A DNA stretch of 64,000 bases from Amia ocellicauda (lineage: Eukaryota > Chordata > Actinopteri > Amiiformes > Amiidae): the NCBI RefSeq assembly GCF_036373705.1, contig NC_089863.1, positions 3,848,444 to 3,912,443 of the forward strand, given 5' to 3'. Shown piece by piece: positions 1 through 11,617 of the stretch. Below the pieces are notes generated by a model. It did no database searches. It was given only the letters and a program-made list of their open reading frames with translations, and was not told the origin of the DNA. The position numbers and the translations under genes are program-made. How positions within the stretch are numbered: the stretch's first letter is position 1; each line of letters starts with the position of its first letter.

Positions 1-289
1 CTTGTAGTTTCAAATAAGTCATCTCGAACAGTAATGAGGTTTTTACTTATTTTTTTACGAGCAACTTATTGATATATTGATTTTACTTGCATGAAACATG
101 TTACCCTTTCAGTTAAAGTCAGGACAGTCAAGAGGTCTAGGGCTGGTACACGGAACAAGAATGCAAACTCATGGTCAAGAAACGGTCAGATGGTCGTGGG
201 GTGAGGCAGACAGGAGAGTCTGAAGAACACTGGTCAAAGAATTCATTCATTTTTAAAAGTCATTTTAAAAGGCAATCATTCATAAAAGG
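1..289. other. No gene seen; flank of LINE
   Basis: Unremarkable AT-rich sequence beyond the 3' end of the minus-strand LINE. I see no coding potential and no terminal repeat. The exact 3' end of the LINE could lie anywhere from about 130 to 300. Confidence 0.5.
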
Positions 290-352
290 ATTAAAAGATC
301 TTGGACTCGGGCTCCAGCAGGGGGAAATGACCGTCCCCGGAGGTGGGTCCCA

Positions 353-3300
353 TCATGGGATCCTGAGCTCCCCCAGATCTTGTATATGCCAGTTCTTAAA
401 GGCTTCCTCCTTGCCCCTCTGATGGACCTCCAGATTGACGTAGTCCCTCACAAACACCATGCCCCTCCGCGCGATGACAATCGGGTCCAGCTTCTGCTTA
501 TTGAATAGACAGATGTTCCATCCCTCCCACAGGGCCTGCTTCACTGCGCAGACGACACGCCACCAGCACCTCAGGGTGGATGATGTCAATCCCCTGACAG
601 GACCATATAGGATCTGCGGTCGCCCGCACAGGAACGGCAAACCTGTGGAGGAACGGAGAAAACAGGAGCCAGACCCTGTAGGCGGAGGGGCACTCTCTAA
701 AGATGTGAGCCTCCGTCTCCTTCCCCAGGCAACCCTTATAGGGGCAGATGTCATAAGGGGCTAGGCCCCTTCTGTGCATGAACACTTGGGTGGGGAGACA
801 CCAAGTCACAGCCATCCAGGAGACATCTTTCTGCGTATTTGTGAGGCAAACGTGCGTAGCGTTAGCCCAGATAAACCGGCAGGTTTCGGGAGGGAAATCT
901 TCTATCCGGCTGGTCTCCTGGGTAGATCTCATCTGGCTAGAGATGGTCTTATAATCTCAGGAGGCCAGCACGACTTTATGGAGGCCTACTTCGAGCGCAA
1001 AGGCTCGGAGCGCCCTGTAGAACGGCGGGGGATCCCACGAGTGCGGCCTGGTGTTGTCCATGGCGCAGAGGCCGAATGGTCTCAGGCTGCTGGCAAAATA
1101 AAAGCGGTTCATAAAACTCACTTTCTTGCCAGCAGCCTGGATGTTCTTGACCACGTAGGCCATCCCCTGCGCCTTTATCAGCCGCACAACGTCCGGGACC
1201 CCCCTGCCTCCATCCAGGGTACCCTTCACCATCTGCACTCTTTTCAGCCTCTCCATTTTGCTCCCCCAGACAAACCGAAATATAATCCTGGTCACTAGTT
1301 TTGCGACGACCTTGTCTGGGGGGAAGATCATTCCTACGTAGAGGAGTATTGGGAAGAGGATGGCCTTTACGACCAGCACCTTACCAGCCATCGTCAAGGT
1401 CCTTGTGCTCCAGCCGTGGATCTTTCTTTGGACCTTAGATAAGGCCTCCTCCCAGCTCCGGGTGCCCGTGTTGGTCCCGTCGATCGTGATCCCCAGAACC
1501 TTGATAGACGGCTTCACAGGGAACACGGTCGGCGGGCCCCGGCCGACAGGCCATGCTCTGGAGAGGTAGACCTCGCTCTTGGCCCTATTGACAGCGGCCC
1601 CCGTCGCCCTGCAGAAGCCATCCAGCAGTTCCTCAACCCTGGCCACGGACAGCGCGTCCATGCAGACCACGGCCACGTCGTCCATATAGGCCAGGGCTTT
1701 CAGTTGCTCTCCGCTGGAACCCGGGAGATGGAAACCTGTCACCCGGACGTCCCGGCGGATCGCCTGCATGAACGGCTCCAGACAGAGGACGTACAGCAGG
1801 GCCGACAGGGGACAACCCTGTCGGACCCCCGACCTGACCGGAAATGGTTCGGTCAGATGGCGGTTCACAAGGACCCTGCTGCTTAGGCCGCTGTAGATGA
1901 TCTTAACCCACTTCCTCAGGCCAAGAGCGAGACCCATCCTCTCCATAACGAGCTGCAGGTATTCGTGGCCCACTCTGTCGAAGGCTTTCTCCTGGTCCAG
2001 GCTGATTAGGACCAGGGGAAGCCCTCTCTCGTTCGACTAGGCCACGACATCCCTGAGCAGCATGGCATTGTCGGCCGCCGATCTCCGCCGGGCACCGCAG
2101 ACCTGGTCGGGACCCACGACTTAAGGGAGTGGCCGCTGCAGCCGGAGCGTCAGTGCTTTGGCCAGTATCTTGTAATCGGTGCACAGGAGGCTGACTGGCC
2201 GCCAGTTCCTCAGATCCTTTGGATCTCACTTCTTATGAAGAAGAGAGAGGATACTCCTCTTCATAGAAGGGGCCAGTCTACCCTCTCTGTACATCGACCC
2301 CAAGACCTGAGCCAGATCTTCCTTAAGCACCTCCCAAAAGATCATATAGAATTCAGCAGGGATCCCATCGGGACCCGGTGTCCTTCCAGAGTTAAAACTC
2401 TTTATCACCTGGGAGAGTTCAGTGGTGGTGATCTCTGGATCCTCCTCCGCCTCCTCGTCCCCCTCGTTGCGGGACTCCAACAGAGACAGAAAGTGATGGA
2501 TCAGATTTTGATCCACCACCTTCTGATCGTACAACTCCCTGTAGAAGTCCCGCACCACTGTCTCAACAGCCTCTCTGCCCTCCACCTCCTGCCCCGAGGA
2601 GTCGATCATGGAGGACATTGCAGGCCGCCTCTCCTTCGTTTTCTTGAAGAAGAAGCGGCTGCACTTCTCGTCGTCCTCCATGATGCGGACCCTGGAAAGG
2701 ACCTTGATCTTCTCTTGCTCCTCCCGATAGAGGGCGGAGAGACTCAGTTTGACCCGGGCCACCTCCTCAGCTAGGTCGAAGCCTCTGAGCTGTAAAAGAC
2801 TCAGGCGCTGGAGGCGGGCGTTTAGATGGGAATATCTCGCTCGCCTCTCGTGAGCTTTTCGTTTCCCCAGCTGAATGAAGTAGCCCTTGGTCCTTTTCTT
2901 CACCATCTCCCACCACTCTATGGGAGAATCAAAAAGGTCCTTCAGGGTCCTCCACTCCTCGAGGCGTCTGCTAAAGGTCTTAATAACACGAGGGTCATCG
3001 AGCAGAGAGGTGTTGAGCTTCCAGACCCCAGACCCCGACTCCCGTGTGCTCAGGATGAGCACCTCTGTCGTCAGGAGCCTGTGGTCTGAAAAGAAGACCG
3101 CCTCCGAAGACATGGCGGTCCTCTCCAGTGGCTTACTGAGGAGGACGAGATCTATCCTGGAGAAGGAGGAGCCAGAATAACTCACCCAGGTGAACAAGGG
3201 GACCAGGTCCCGACCTGCGTCGCAGAGTTCAAAGTCCTCCACGAACGCAGCGAGGTCCCTGCTGGATCTATCGTTGCGGGGCTTACTCCGGTCTACATCC

Positions 3301-3782
3301 CTCAGAGCACAGTTGAAATCACCTGAAATGATAACCAGTAAGGTGCCGATCAGGAGCGGGCGTAGCTGAGGGAGAAAGAGGACTCTCTCTCTCTGGCTGG
3401 TGGGGGCATAGACATTGACCAGCCTCAATACAGCCCCCTTGTATTTAAGGTCGAGGCTGGCCAACCTGCCCGCCTCTATCACCCTAAATTTTTTTACTTC
3501 TATGAATGGGTTTTTCAGGAGTACGGCAATCCTGTCCGCTCGGGACACGTTGGACCCCGACCAGAAGGAATCACCTAGGGTCCAAGTGTCCCGGAGATCT
3601 TTATATTCTTTTTGGAACGGGATGCCGCATTCCTGTAAACAGATGATGTCTGCTTTCATTCCAGCCAGAGCGTTTAAAACATCGGCCCTCTTTTTCACCT
3701 CAGCAATGCTCCTCACGTTTATAGATATAATTGTTAAAACCATAATGGCAGTGAGGGCAATTACCCGCTCCGTAACAATCAT
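353..3782 (-). pseudogene. LINE ORF2: endonuclease + reverse transcriptase + C-terminal zinc knuckle
   Basis: The first 518 codons (3782-2226) are open and carry an APE-type endonuclease: N in INVRS, QE in CLQEC, SGDFN and FSDH are its metal and catalytic motifs. The start of the RT domain follows (TPGPDG, RT motif 1 region). The same frame continues past the stops at 2226, 2121, 2037 and 957 and contains DQEKAFDRV, RQGCPLSALLY and the catalytic AYMDD box. A C-terminal Cys/His cluster (CPYKGCLGKETEAHIFREC) lies near 770-700. Near 560-600 the reading shifts frame and ends at 353. About 1,140 codons in all, near the size of Tx1-group ORF2s. YMDD rather than YADD fits the L1/Tx1 group. Confidence 0.85.
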
Positions 3783-4159
3783 GTAAAGAAACCCTCCTCT
3801 TCCCCACTTCTCACTTCTCCCTCACCTAGCTTAGCGCTCGCACCCATCATTTCAACCATTTGCCTCACCGCTTGATCCTCTAGGAAGACTATGTGGGGGG
3901 CTCGGCTCCCGCCACCCAGTAAGGCTGGCGAAACTCCACTGGGCTCAGGGCCCGCGGTGCTGGAGGTTCTCCCTGGTTCCCTTGTAGCTGAGGCCCGATG
4001 AGCAGATGGCAGGGCAGAGGCCTTGTGTGCGACTGAGGAGAAGACTGGATAGACCCCGCTAGTCGTTCTTTTACCTAATGGTGGGGGAGGGGGTGGTTTC
4101 TCCCTTCCCGGCTGTCTGTTGCCGCAGGCCTCCTCCCTCAGCACCAGTGACTCTGCCAT
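3779..4159 (-). pseudogene. LINE ORF1 C-terminal part (gag-like)
   Basis: An open frame of 126 codons, rich in Pro, Ser and Gly, just upstream of LINE ORF2. No zinc knuckle or coiled coil is visible, so the ORF1 assignment rests on position. Its TGA stop (3781-3779) overlaps the ORF2 ATG (3782-3780) in an ATGA arrangement. The frame probably lacks its true N-terminus because the element looks 5'-truncated near 4200. Confidence 0.55.
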
Positions 4160-4200
4160 TGCGGCCCTGAGGTCTTCTGGTCAAAGAAGGTTGAAAACAC

Positions 4201-5947
4201 AGGCTGCCCCAAAACCCCCCTCCAAAAATCAAGGTAGGAAAGCTCAGTAATGTCACAGAAAATGCAACAAGACCTAGCACCGGGAGTGGGGAACAAAGGT
4301 TACACATAGAGAGTTCTGCTTAACAAGGAGATGAGCGGCAGGTGTGGTAATTGATCAGAAGAGCAGGGAGTGATGATTCAATAACTGATTGGAGATGAGT
4401 GGGGAATCCAGAGAGAACATGGCAATAGTGGAGCAAGTGTGACCTCTGGTGGAGATGAGGATGTAGGGTGGGCTCAGGAAACTACACAATGCCTGCTGAC
4501 ACCACAGTGGCAATTGAGGGCCTTTTTATGACGGTTTCAATCTTCGTTATATCCAGCCACTTGTATTTAAGTAATGGGCACTATACAAATCTAATGTTTT
4601 AATTTAGATAGTGGGACATGGTGTGGGTTAGTATTGCAACGCTTGTGGGGGTTTCCAAGGAGTAGAATCATTTTATTTATTATTACTGCAGGCACTGAAC
4701 ACACTCACACACTGACCCGTTCTTCCGCCTCCCTTCACCTTGTAGCCCCTCTCCCTACACTCCTCCCACCAGCTTTATCCCATTGACCCTTTATTGGGTG
4801 CGGTGGCGTTACAGTATTCACACACTGTCCATTTCTATCAACAAGAGAACACAAATCGATTTGATTGTCATGTGACTGTCAGTCAACAAAGGTCCTGACT
4901 GATATTTACACACTCTCCAAGTTTAAATGGTAAAACTCGCTATAGATGCGAAAACACAACCACCATGTTATAATACAAAGCTATTTGCTGGCAGGGAAGG
5001 TGAACCTGGAATGACCAGTTAGCCAGCAAGCTATCTGCTTAATCTGTCATCCTCATTAAACAGTTACTTAGCCAGTAAGCAAGCTACTGTACAGCAATTA
5101 AAACAAAGCATATACAAATAACATTACAATACCTTTCTCTTGCGCTTTCTCTAATTTTTTAAGTTTTATTTATTTTGCCACAGAATGGTATGTTTTTTCC
5201 GACATAATAATTTGGTCTGATCGCAATCCTAAAATATATATTTTTCTTATTTTCTCCCACACCCAAACTGTTAGGATGCTTGCGCTACGCAGCCGCAGAT
5301 CGATGGCAGGTGTCTATCTTACATTATGGTTTGACTCCATGATGCCCCTGGGCACGACTCGCTCATGAACAACATCTGTAAAGTGTTTGAAAACGCATCA
5401 CTGTGATCATTTATGAAAATCACTCATAAAAACTCATGGAAAATATATTTGATTAATCAAGTAATATTTGCTTTTGCTAGGCGGACCCCTAGCGGCCAGG
5501 GGGCTGTATCGCTTTGTCTAGAAACGGCTCTGACCAGCGTTATAGTGAATCAATCAGTTTGCCCTTATTTGCGGCACAAATTCGCTCCCTGGCACTGTTA
5601 CTAGATTGAAGGTTTGTTGTGGCGTTAGCCTGGCCGAAATAGTGTCACCCAGAGATAGTCCGAAAAAACCTGCCACATTTTGCACCAGCTAGCCTGACCA
5701 GTGAGTTCCGGTAAGAAAAACTGGAAATATTAGGCATATATAAATGACTCATTTTATTCGATTACCTGAGTCGATTATCTGACGTCTATGTTTATAGTAT
5801 AACGTTACCCTTTGTTAATACTGAATACAGACGAAATAAATGTCCAGATTTGTGCGTGAAAAACATTTATTTTTGTTGCACATGATATTCCTCAAGATAA
5901 AATCAAGCAACAGTTAAAAATACATTGATTGTTTAAATAAAAGGATA
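4201..5947. other. No gene seen
   Basis: Mixed-composition sequence with only short random frames. I recognise no conserved coding motif, RNA gene or terminal inverted repeat here. Confidence 0.5.
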
Positions 5948-5955
5948 GGTTAAAA

Positions 5956-6270
5956 CAGTGGTTCTCAACCCCGGTCCTGGAGGAGCTCCTACGCTGCTGG
6001 TTTTTGTTCTGACCGAGCTCTCAATTACTTAATTGAACTAGTACTTCCCTAAATCAGAGCCTTTTCATTATTTTTAAAAGTAGGGGTTTTAAGTAAAGTA
6101 TATTATTGTATAAGGAACTTTTTATCTTATTAAAGAATCAACTTTTCTTCAGGTACAAATGCAACCAAATTATTTATTCAATTAAGGGTTCAATTAAGTA
6201 ATTGAGAGCTGGGTTGGAACAAAAACCAGCAGAGTAGGGGCTCCTCCAGGACTGGGGTTGAGAACCACTG
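5956..6270. mobile_element. hAT-type MITE with target-site duplication
   Basis: A 315-bp nonautonomous element. The left end reads CAGTGGTTCTCAACCCCGGT and the right end is its near-perfect reverse complement (GGGTTGAGAACCACTG at the edge). The inverted similarity runs inwards through the AGGAGCTCC and CTCAATTACTTAATTGAA segments. It is flanked by an 8-bp duplication, GGTTAAAA at 5948-5955 and GCTTAAAA at 6271-6278, with one mismatch. The 8-bp duplication and the CAGTGGTTCT end are typical of the hAT superfamily. There is no coding capacity. Confidence 0.9.
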
Positions 6271-6278
6271 GCTTAAAA

Positions 6279-6883
6279 CATCAAATGAATCCCCTTTATG
6301 AGTCTCGCACACAAACACATTGCTAACATCACAATATAAACCTTTTTACTTTCACTCCAGTGTACTTTCACTTGTGAGTACTCTTTACACCACTGCCAGA
6401 GAGACCCCTCTTACCTCTGCTCTGAATCCTCAGTCAAAGTTGAGAGCAGCGATGCAGACGACAGCCCAGGCGACACTGTTCTGCCTCTGAAGCCCCTGCA
6501 GCTTTATAGATGCCTGACGCCGGTCACGGGTTCGGTGATGCTTTCAGCTCAGTGACGGGAGCTCAGCTGGACCAGAGACCGACAGGACAGCGGCCCCCCA
6601 TCTCTCTCTCTCTCTCTCTCCCTCTTTGCCTCTCCCTGTCTCTTCCCTCCTCCTCTCTCCCTCTCTTTCTCACTCCCCCCGTCCCCCTCTCTCTCTCTCA
6701 CACACACAGAACAGTGATTCAAATAAATCCCCACTGAAGCCCTGGTCAGTGTGGTCCCAGTCTGACCCGTCTCCTCTCTGTCTCTAAATGGAGACCCTTG
6801 GTTGGGCTGCTAATGGACCTCTAAGCCTCGGCTCTCTCTCAGCAGGGCTCTGCCAGATCCTCGCCGTGTGGCGCAGCGTGCGT

Positions 6884-6918
<35 letters not shown>

Positions 6919-7023
6919 GATAGGTATCCATCCCCCTCCTCTCCTCCCTGATATCAATGCAACCCCCCTTCCTGCCCTCCGCCTCTCATCTCCCTCCTCT
7001 CCTTCACTCCCCTGACATTCGCC
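6279..7023. other. 5' flank of ETS-type gene; CT-rich simple repeats
   Basis: Contains several (CT)n tracts (6600-6710, 6880-6915). The long frames here are low-complexity artefacts. Any promoter or 5' UTR of the ETS-type gene should lie here, but I see no TATA box. Confidence 0.45.
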
Positions 7024-7525
7024 ATGGACTGGAACTCTTACGGTACTGTCTGCAAATCTGTCTGTCTGTCCATCTCTCTCTGTATGTCTCTGTCTGTGTG
7101 TCTCTGTGTGTGTGTGTGTGCCTGTCCGTCTGTCTCTGTATGTCTCTGTCTGTCTATGTCTCTGTCTGTCTCTCTGTCTGTCCATCTGCCTCTGTGTGTC
7201 TCTGTCTGTCTCCCCGACTGTCTCTGTGTGTCTGTGTGTCTCCCAGTCTTTCTGTCTGTCTGTCTCTCTTTCAAATTCAGTGTTTGTCTGTCAGTCTGTA
7301 GGTGTCTATCAGTCTTTGTTAATGTATTTTATGTATGTATATGTGTGTATTATTATTATTAATAGTAATACACATTTTAACAGGTGTATTTATCCAGGGC
7401 ATCTTGTAGTGGGTTGCTGGCGACTTCAGTATAAAATAATATTAACCACACGGTATAGAGGACACAGTAAAGGTCTCAGAGAGGATTATAGTGGTCTACA
7501 GGGGTTAATTCAAAGAGATATGACT

Positions 7526-7579
<54 letters not shown>

Positions 7580-8075
7580 TCGATATGTGTCTGTGTGGTT
7601 CCTTGTGTCTGTTGGTCTTTCTCTGTCTGTCTGTGTGTGTCTCTCGTCTTCTGTCTTGTGTGCATGTCTGTGTTACAGTCTGTGTGTTCTTCTGTGGCCG
7701 TGTCCTTTGCCGTGACCGTTCAACCAGCCCTAATGCCAGTGTGTTTTACTCGCGGTGCAGATTTCGACTCCCTGGACGTCTCCCTATTGACTCCCAACAG
7801 CAAGGACATCCTCAGCCAGGCCCTGCAGGCCACCTTCGCTGGGTTTGCCAAGGAGCAGTCTGGCCTGGGTTTCCCGGCAGGTACGGGGGCAGTGGGGGTC
7901 TCAGACTGGCCTGGGTTTCCCCGCAACTAAGGGGGTACTGGGGGTTTCGTTTAGCCCTCAGGCTCAGATGGTAGAGGACATGCTGAGAGGCAAAGACACA
8001 GGTGGACAGAGACACAGACGGAGACGGACACAGAGATAGAGACAGACGGACACACACATTAGACCATCTGCCTCA

Positions 8076-8112
<37 letters not shown>

Positions 8113-9737
8113 ACCCTTCCCTGTGGTCGCAATGGGAGGTGAGCCACTGGCTGGACTGGTGCCAGGCGGAGTTCGGCCTACAGAGCCTGGGCCCCACTTT
8201 GAGAGGCCTGAGGGGCAGCGAGCTCCTGGCGCTGGGCAGGGAGGGCTTCCTGACGCTCACCTCCGACTGCACGGCCGGAGAGATCCTGTGGGAGCACCTC
8301 GAAACAATGCAGAGAGGTGACGGAAGGCAGGGTGGGGGAGGTGGAGGGTGTAATGATAAGGCTATGGCATATCACGGTGCATGAAAGGGAGCAGGCAGCA
8401 ACGCGTCAGTGCCAGGGAGGTCAGTTAGAACCCAGATCTGGTCTCAGTCCTGCAGGCCTTCTAGGTAAATCAACGAGAGAGAGAGAGGGAGAGACATTAC
8501 CAGAGGCTGCAGGAAACTGTGCTGTTCTTCTGCCAGTGTCCACCAGGTGGCAGCACAGCCAGTGGCTACAGAGCATCAGGGTGGTCAGTTCTCAGGGAAC
8601 GTTAAGGGAGTTAAGTGACTGACACCATGACTGACTGACCGACACCCTGACCAACACCCTGACTGACACACTGACTGATAAACTGACTGACACACTGACT
8701 GACACACTGACTTAATTACTGACTCTCTCACTGTCTGTGGTCGGTGTTGTCCAGACTGTGCTGTGGAGTGCACCCCCCCAGGCTTCCACTCGCACCCCCG
8801 GCCCGGCGGCCCCCCAGTCCTCTGTGTCCCGGAGCTGCCTACAGGTAAGACATCCACACTGCGCTCATCTGTGTCCGTCTGCTGGGTTAATTTAGATTCT
8901 GACTAAATGACTTTTTTTACAGTTTCTAAGTGACTGTTTTTAAAGATTTAGTTGTTTTTAAAACACTCATTGTTTAGGGCTTTTTTGGTTTAGTTTTGTT
9001 CTATTTTTTTGTCAAATACATTGTCCGTTTTGGATTTAATTTTAAATGCATTGGACCGTTTTTGTTTGTTTTTTATTTTTACCTTTTTAATTGTTTCTTT
9101 ATTTTGTCCAGTGCATTTTCAGTTATTATCAATGTATTTGACCTTTTTGTTGGTAGCAGTTTTGCTTTAATCACGTTTGTTTTGTTGTTTTGTGCACTTG
9201 TTTATTTGAAGTTAAGTATTTTGTTTTCGTTAAATCACTAAGATTTTAATTTTTTTTAAGTGATTTTAAGAATTGATTTTTATTTTTTTTTAATCATAAG
9301 TATTAAAAATTTGAAATGTTTTTATTTGAAAATGTAAAATACTTTAAACAATAAAACAGTATTAATTTAGATTCTGCACAGTCTACAGGAAATGACACCT
9401 TGATTTGTGTTTCATTGTCAATCTGTACCGTTCCTGTCTCTCTGTCTGCCTGTCTGTCTGTCTCTTCCATAGTCTCTTCAATACCTGGCAAGGCTGATTA
9501 CCCAGAACTCCCCAGCTTCCTGCCTGAGTATCCCCAGCTCCTCTCCCTTGACCCCATGACCTCTGGACATGAGGAGTACTTCCAGGTCAAGCAGAAAGCC
9601 TTTCCCAGGCCACCAGAACTTACCCCCCCACCCCAGATGCCTTTAGACGGGTCAGGTGAGGATCTTTGTATTCCTTAAATTGAACATCTAGTCGCTTATT
9701 AAAATCAAAATACATGTATTTATAATATGGATATATT

Positions 9738-9796
<59 letters not shown>

Positions 9797-10765
9797 CGGA
9801 ATGTGGGTCAGAGGTCACAGGTTGTGACCTGCACCAAGCCCCGCCTTCTGACTGGATTGGCCACCTGCAGAAGGAGGAGGAGCCAGAGTCGGGGGAGTGT
9901 CATGTGAAGCCCCTCCCCCTATCCCGCCCGCACGGGACGTTCAAGGACTTCGTGGGGGAGAGGCGGGACCTCACGGGGGCCAGCAGAGCCGTGGTGCCGG
10001 CAGCCATCTTGGCCGGATATACTGGTAGGACTCAGACAGCTGGGATCGCCAGTTTAATTGACGCGTTTTAGTTTTTACTCCGCTGCTCTGTGGCCCCCAG
10101 GTTCAACTTGTCCCTCCTCCTCCTCTCTCTCTCTCTCTCTCTCCCCTCAGGGAGCGGCCCCATACAGCTGTGGCAGTTCCTACTGGAGCTGCTCACTGAC
10201 CGGTCCTGTCAATCATACATCAGCTGGACTGGGGACGGCTGGGAGTTCAAGCTGAGTGACCCTGACGAGGTAAGCGCACGCAGTGCATGATGGGAAGGGG
10301 TAGGACTCACAGACCTAGGTGTGTATCAGGCCATTTCTGTGTCTCTTTGTGTCTCTCTGTGTGTCTGTATCTCTGTATGTCTCTGTGTGTGTCTGTGTGT
10401 CTCTTTGTATCTGTGGCTCTATCTCTCTGCCTGTCTGCATCTCTGTGTCGCTCTGTGTCTCTCTGTGCGTCTCTGTCTCTGCGTGTCCCTGTCTCCCTCT
10501 CTCTCTGAGCTCTCTCTGCGTGTCTGTCTGTCTGTCCGTCAACCTGCAGGTGGCCCGGCTCTGGGGTCGGCGCAAGAACAAGCCCAAGATGAACTATGAG
10601 AAGCTGAGCCGCGGCCTGCGCTACTACTACGACAAGAACATCATACACAAGACGGCCGGCAAGCGCTACGTGTACCGCTTCGTCTGCGACCTGCAGGGGC
10701 TGCTGGGATACGAGGCGCGGGAGCTGCACGCCCTGCTGGGGGTCTGTCCCGAGCAGCAGGATTAG
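7024..10765 (+). CDS. ETS1/ETS2-type transcription factor (divergent paralogue), 8 exons
   Basis: Nuclear DNA-binding activator of the ETS family. Exons: 7024-7042, 7761-7880, 8113-8316, 8755-8844, 9473-9655, 9821-10024 (start could be 9813), 10151-10269, 10550-10765. All phases join, giving 384 codons plus TAG. Residues 13-45 match the ETS1/2 transactivation segment, including the MAP-kinase site context LLTPNSK (Thr17). Exon 3 is a Pointed/SAM domain ending in ILWEHLE. Exon 6 carries GTFKDFV and AILAGYTG as in ETS2. Exons 7-8 are a full ETS domain with [21 protein letters not shown] and the recognition helix [18 protein letters not shown]. The DNA-binding part is almost identical to ETS1/2, but the Pointed domain and linker are divergent and the protein is shorter than ETS1 (441) or ETS2 (469), so I call it a third paralogue. 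The first exon has only six codons; ATG context GCCATGG is good. Confidence 0.88.
7529..7577. repeat. (GT)n microsatellite in ETS-gene intron 1
   Basis: Uninterrupted GT dinucleotides. They lie in intron 1, which is also rich in CTGT-type repeats between 7045 and 7280. Confidence 0.9.
8540..8553 (+). promoter_or_regulatory. Candidate CTCF-binding motif in ETS-gene intron 3
   Basis: CCACCAGGTGGCAG is a full match to the core consensus CCASYAGRKGGCRS. Sequence match only; occupancy is unknown. Confidence 0.4.
9745..9794. repeat. (AAT)n microsatellite abutting ETS-gene exon 6
   Basis: About 16 AAT units end only 15-25 bases before the exon 6 acceptor, where a polypyrimidine tract would be expected. 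Confidence 0.9.
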
Positions 10766-10884
10766 GAGCAGAGGAAGACTGGGGTCCCCACAGTGCTGTC
10801 TCCAGCCCTATACTATACTATACTACACTATACTATAGTCCACAGAGAGAGGATGAGGCTGAGATGGTGTTTAAAGACAGAAGT

Positions 10885-10938
<54 letters not shown>

Positions 10939-11198
10939 TTGTTATTTTAGAGTGTTTGTTGTTTTCTAAGGTGTGGGAGGCGACTACTAAGGTACTGGGA
11001 ATGAGGAATGTTTTATACTACAGTATACTGTAGTACATTGTGATATAGGACTTACTACAGTACAACAAATGCTATAGTGCACTGTTTTATGCCATAATAC
11101 AGTTTTATTCTATAGTATACTGTGGTAATTTGTGAGATACTAATAGTGCACTGCTGTATACTGTAGTACATTATGAGGTACTAGAGTATCTACTATAG
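10766..11198. other. 3' flank of ETS-type gene with (GA)n and TACTATAG-type repeats
   Basis: Probable 3' UTR. A (GA)n tract lies at about 10888-10935, followed by short imperfect repeats of the form TACTGTAGTA. The TACTGTAGTA pattern resumes after 12933, so the solo LTR split it. No clear AATAAA was seen before the LTR. Confidence 0.5.
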
Positions 11199-11617
11199 TA
11201 TGGTGTTACGTGCCTTATGTATCTGCATACGTGTACTGGCGTGTACTCTGTGTTCTGTTGTCCTCCCTATCCCTATTGCACGCAGGTGTCCGGCTGTGAT
11301 TGGTTCACATCCCCATCATTCAAACTCCGCTGTCCCGTGCTCCTGTTCAATCCGATGTCTCCGATAACAGTATAAATACCCTGTAATTTCTCCATTTTGG
11401 GAGAGCCGACAGATCGCAACGCCATTTCGTGTTGCTACCCTGTTTGTTTGTGTTAAAATTACCTTTGTGATTGATTGTTCTCGTTGTGTAATAACCAACT
11501 GTTTTCTTCTCTGTTTTGGTTTCGTCAAATTGTAATCTGTTATTGCCTTTTGTTCAGGGGAAAATGGGTAGATAGGTGAGATACCCATGGGTTTACACAT
11601 TTATACGTAGGGATATA

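Larger units (their letters stand above)
290..4200 (-). mobile_element. Tx1/L1-type LINE, near-complete ORF2, decayed
   Basis: Non-LTR retrotransposon on the minus strand. It has an ORF1 tail (4159-3779), an ORF2 (3782 to 353) and a short 3' UTR. ORF2 reads endonuclease, reverse transcriptase, then a C-terminal cysteine/histidine knuckle, the usual order for L1/Tx1 elements. The 5' part of ORF1 is missing. The copy is dead: ORF2 has in-frame stops at 2226-2228, 2121-2123, 2037-2039 and 957-959, and a frameshift near 560-600. No target-site duplication was identified. Confidence 0.85.

Noticed and set aside
6784-7930. Arg/Glu/Thr-rich or Cys/Val-rich frames near the ETS-type gene start
   Set aside because: Translation of (CT)n, (GT)n and CTGT repeats; only short parts overlap real exons.
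9727-10071. Poly-Asn frame
   Set aside because: The Asn run is the (AAT)n microsatellite in the intron; only the part from 9821 is exon 6.
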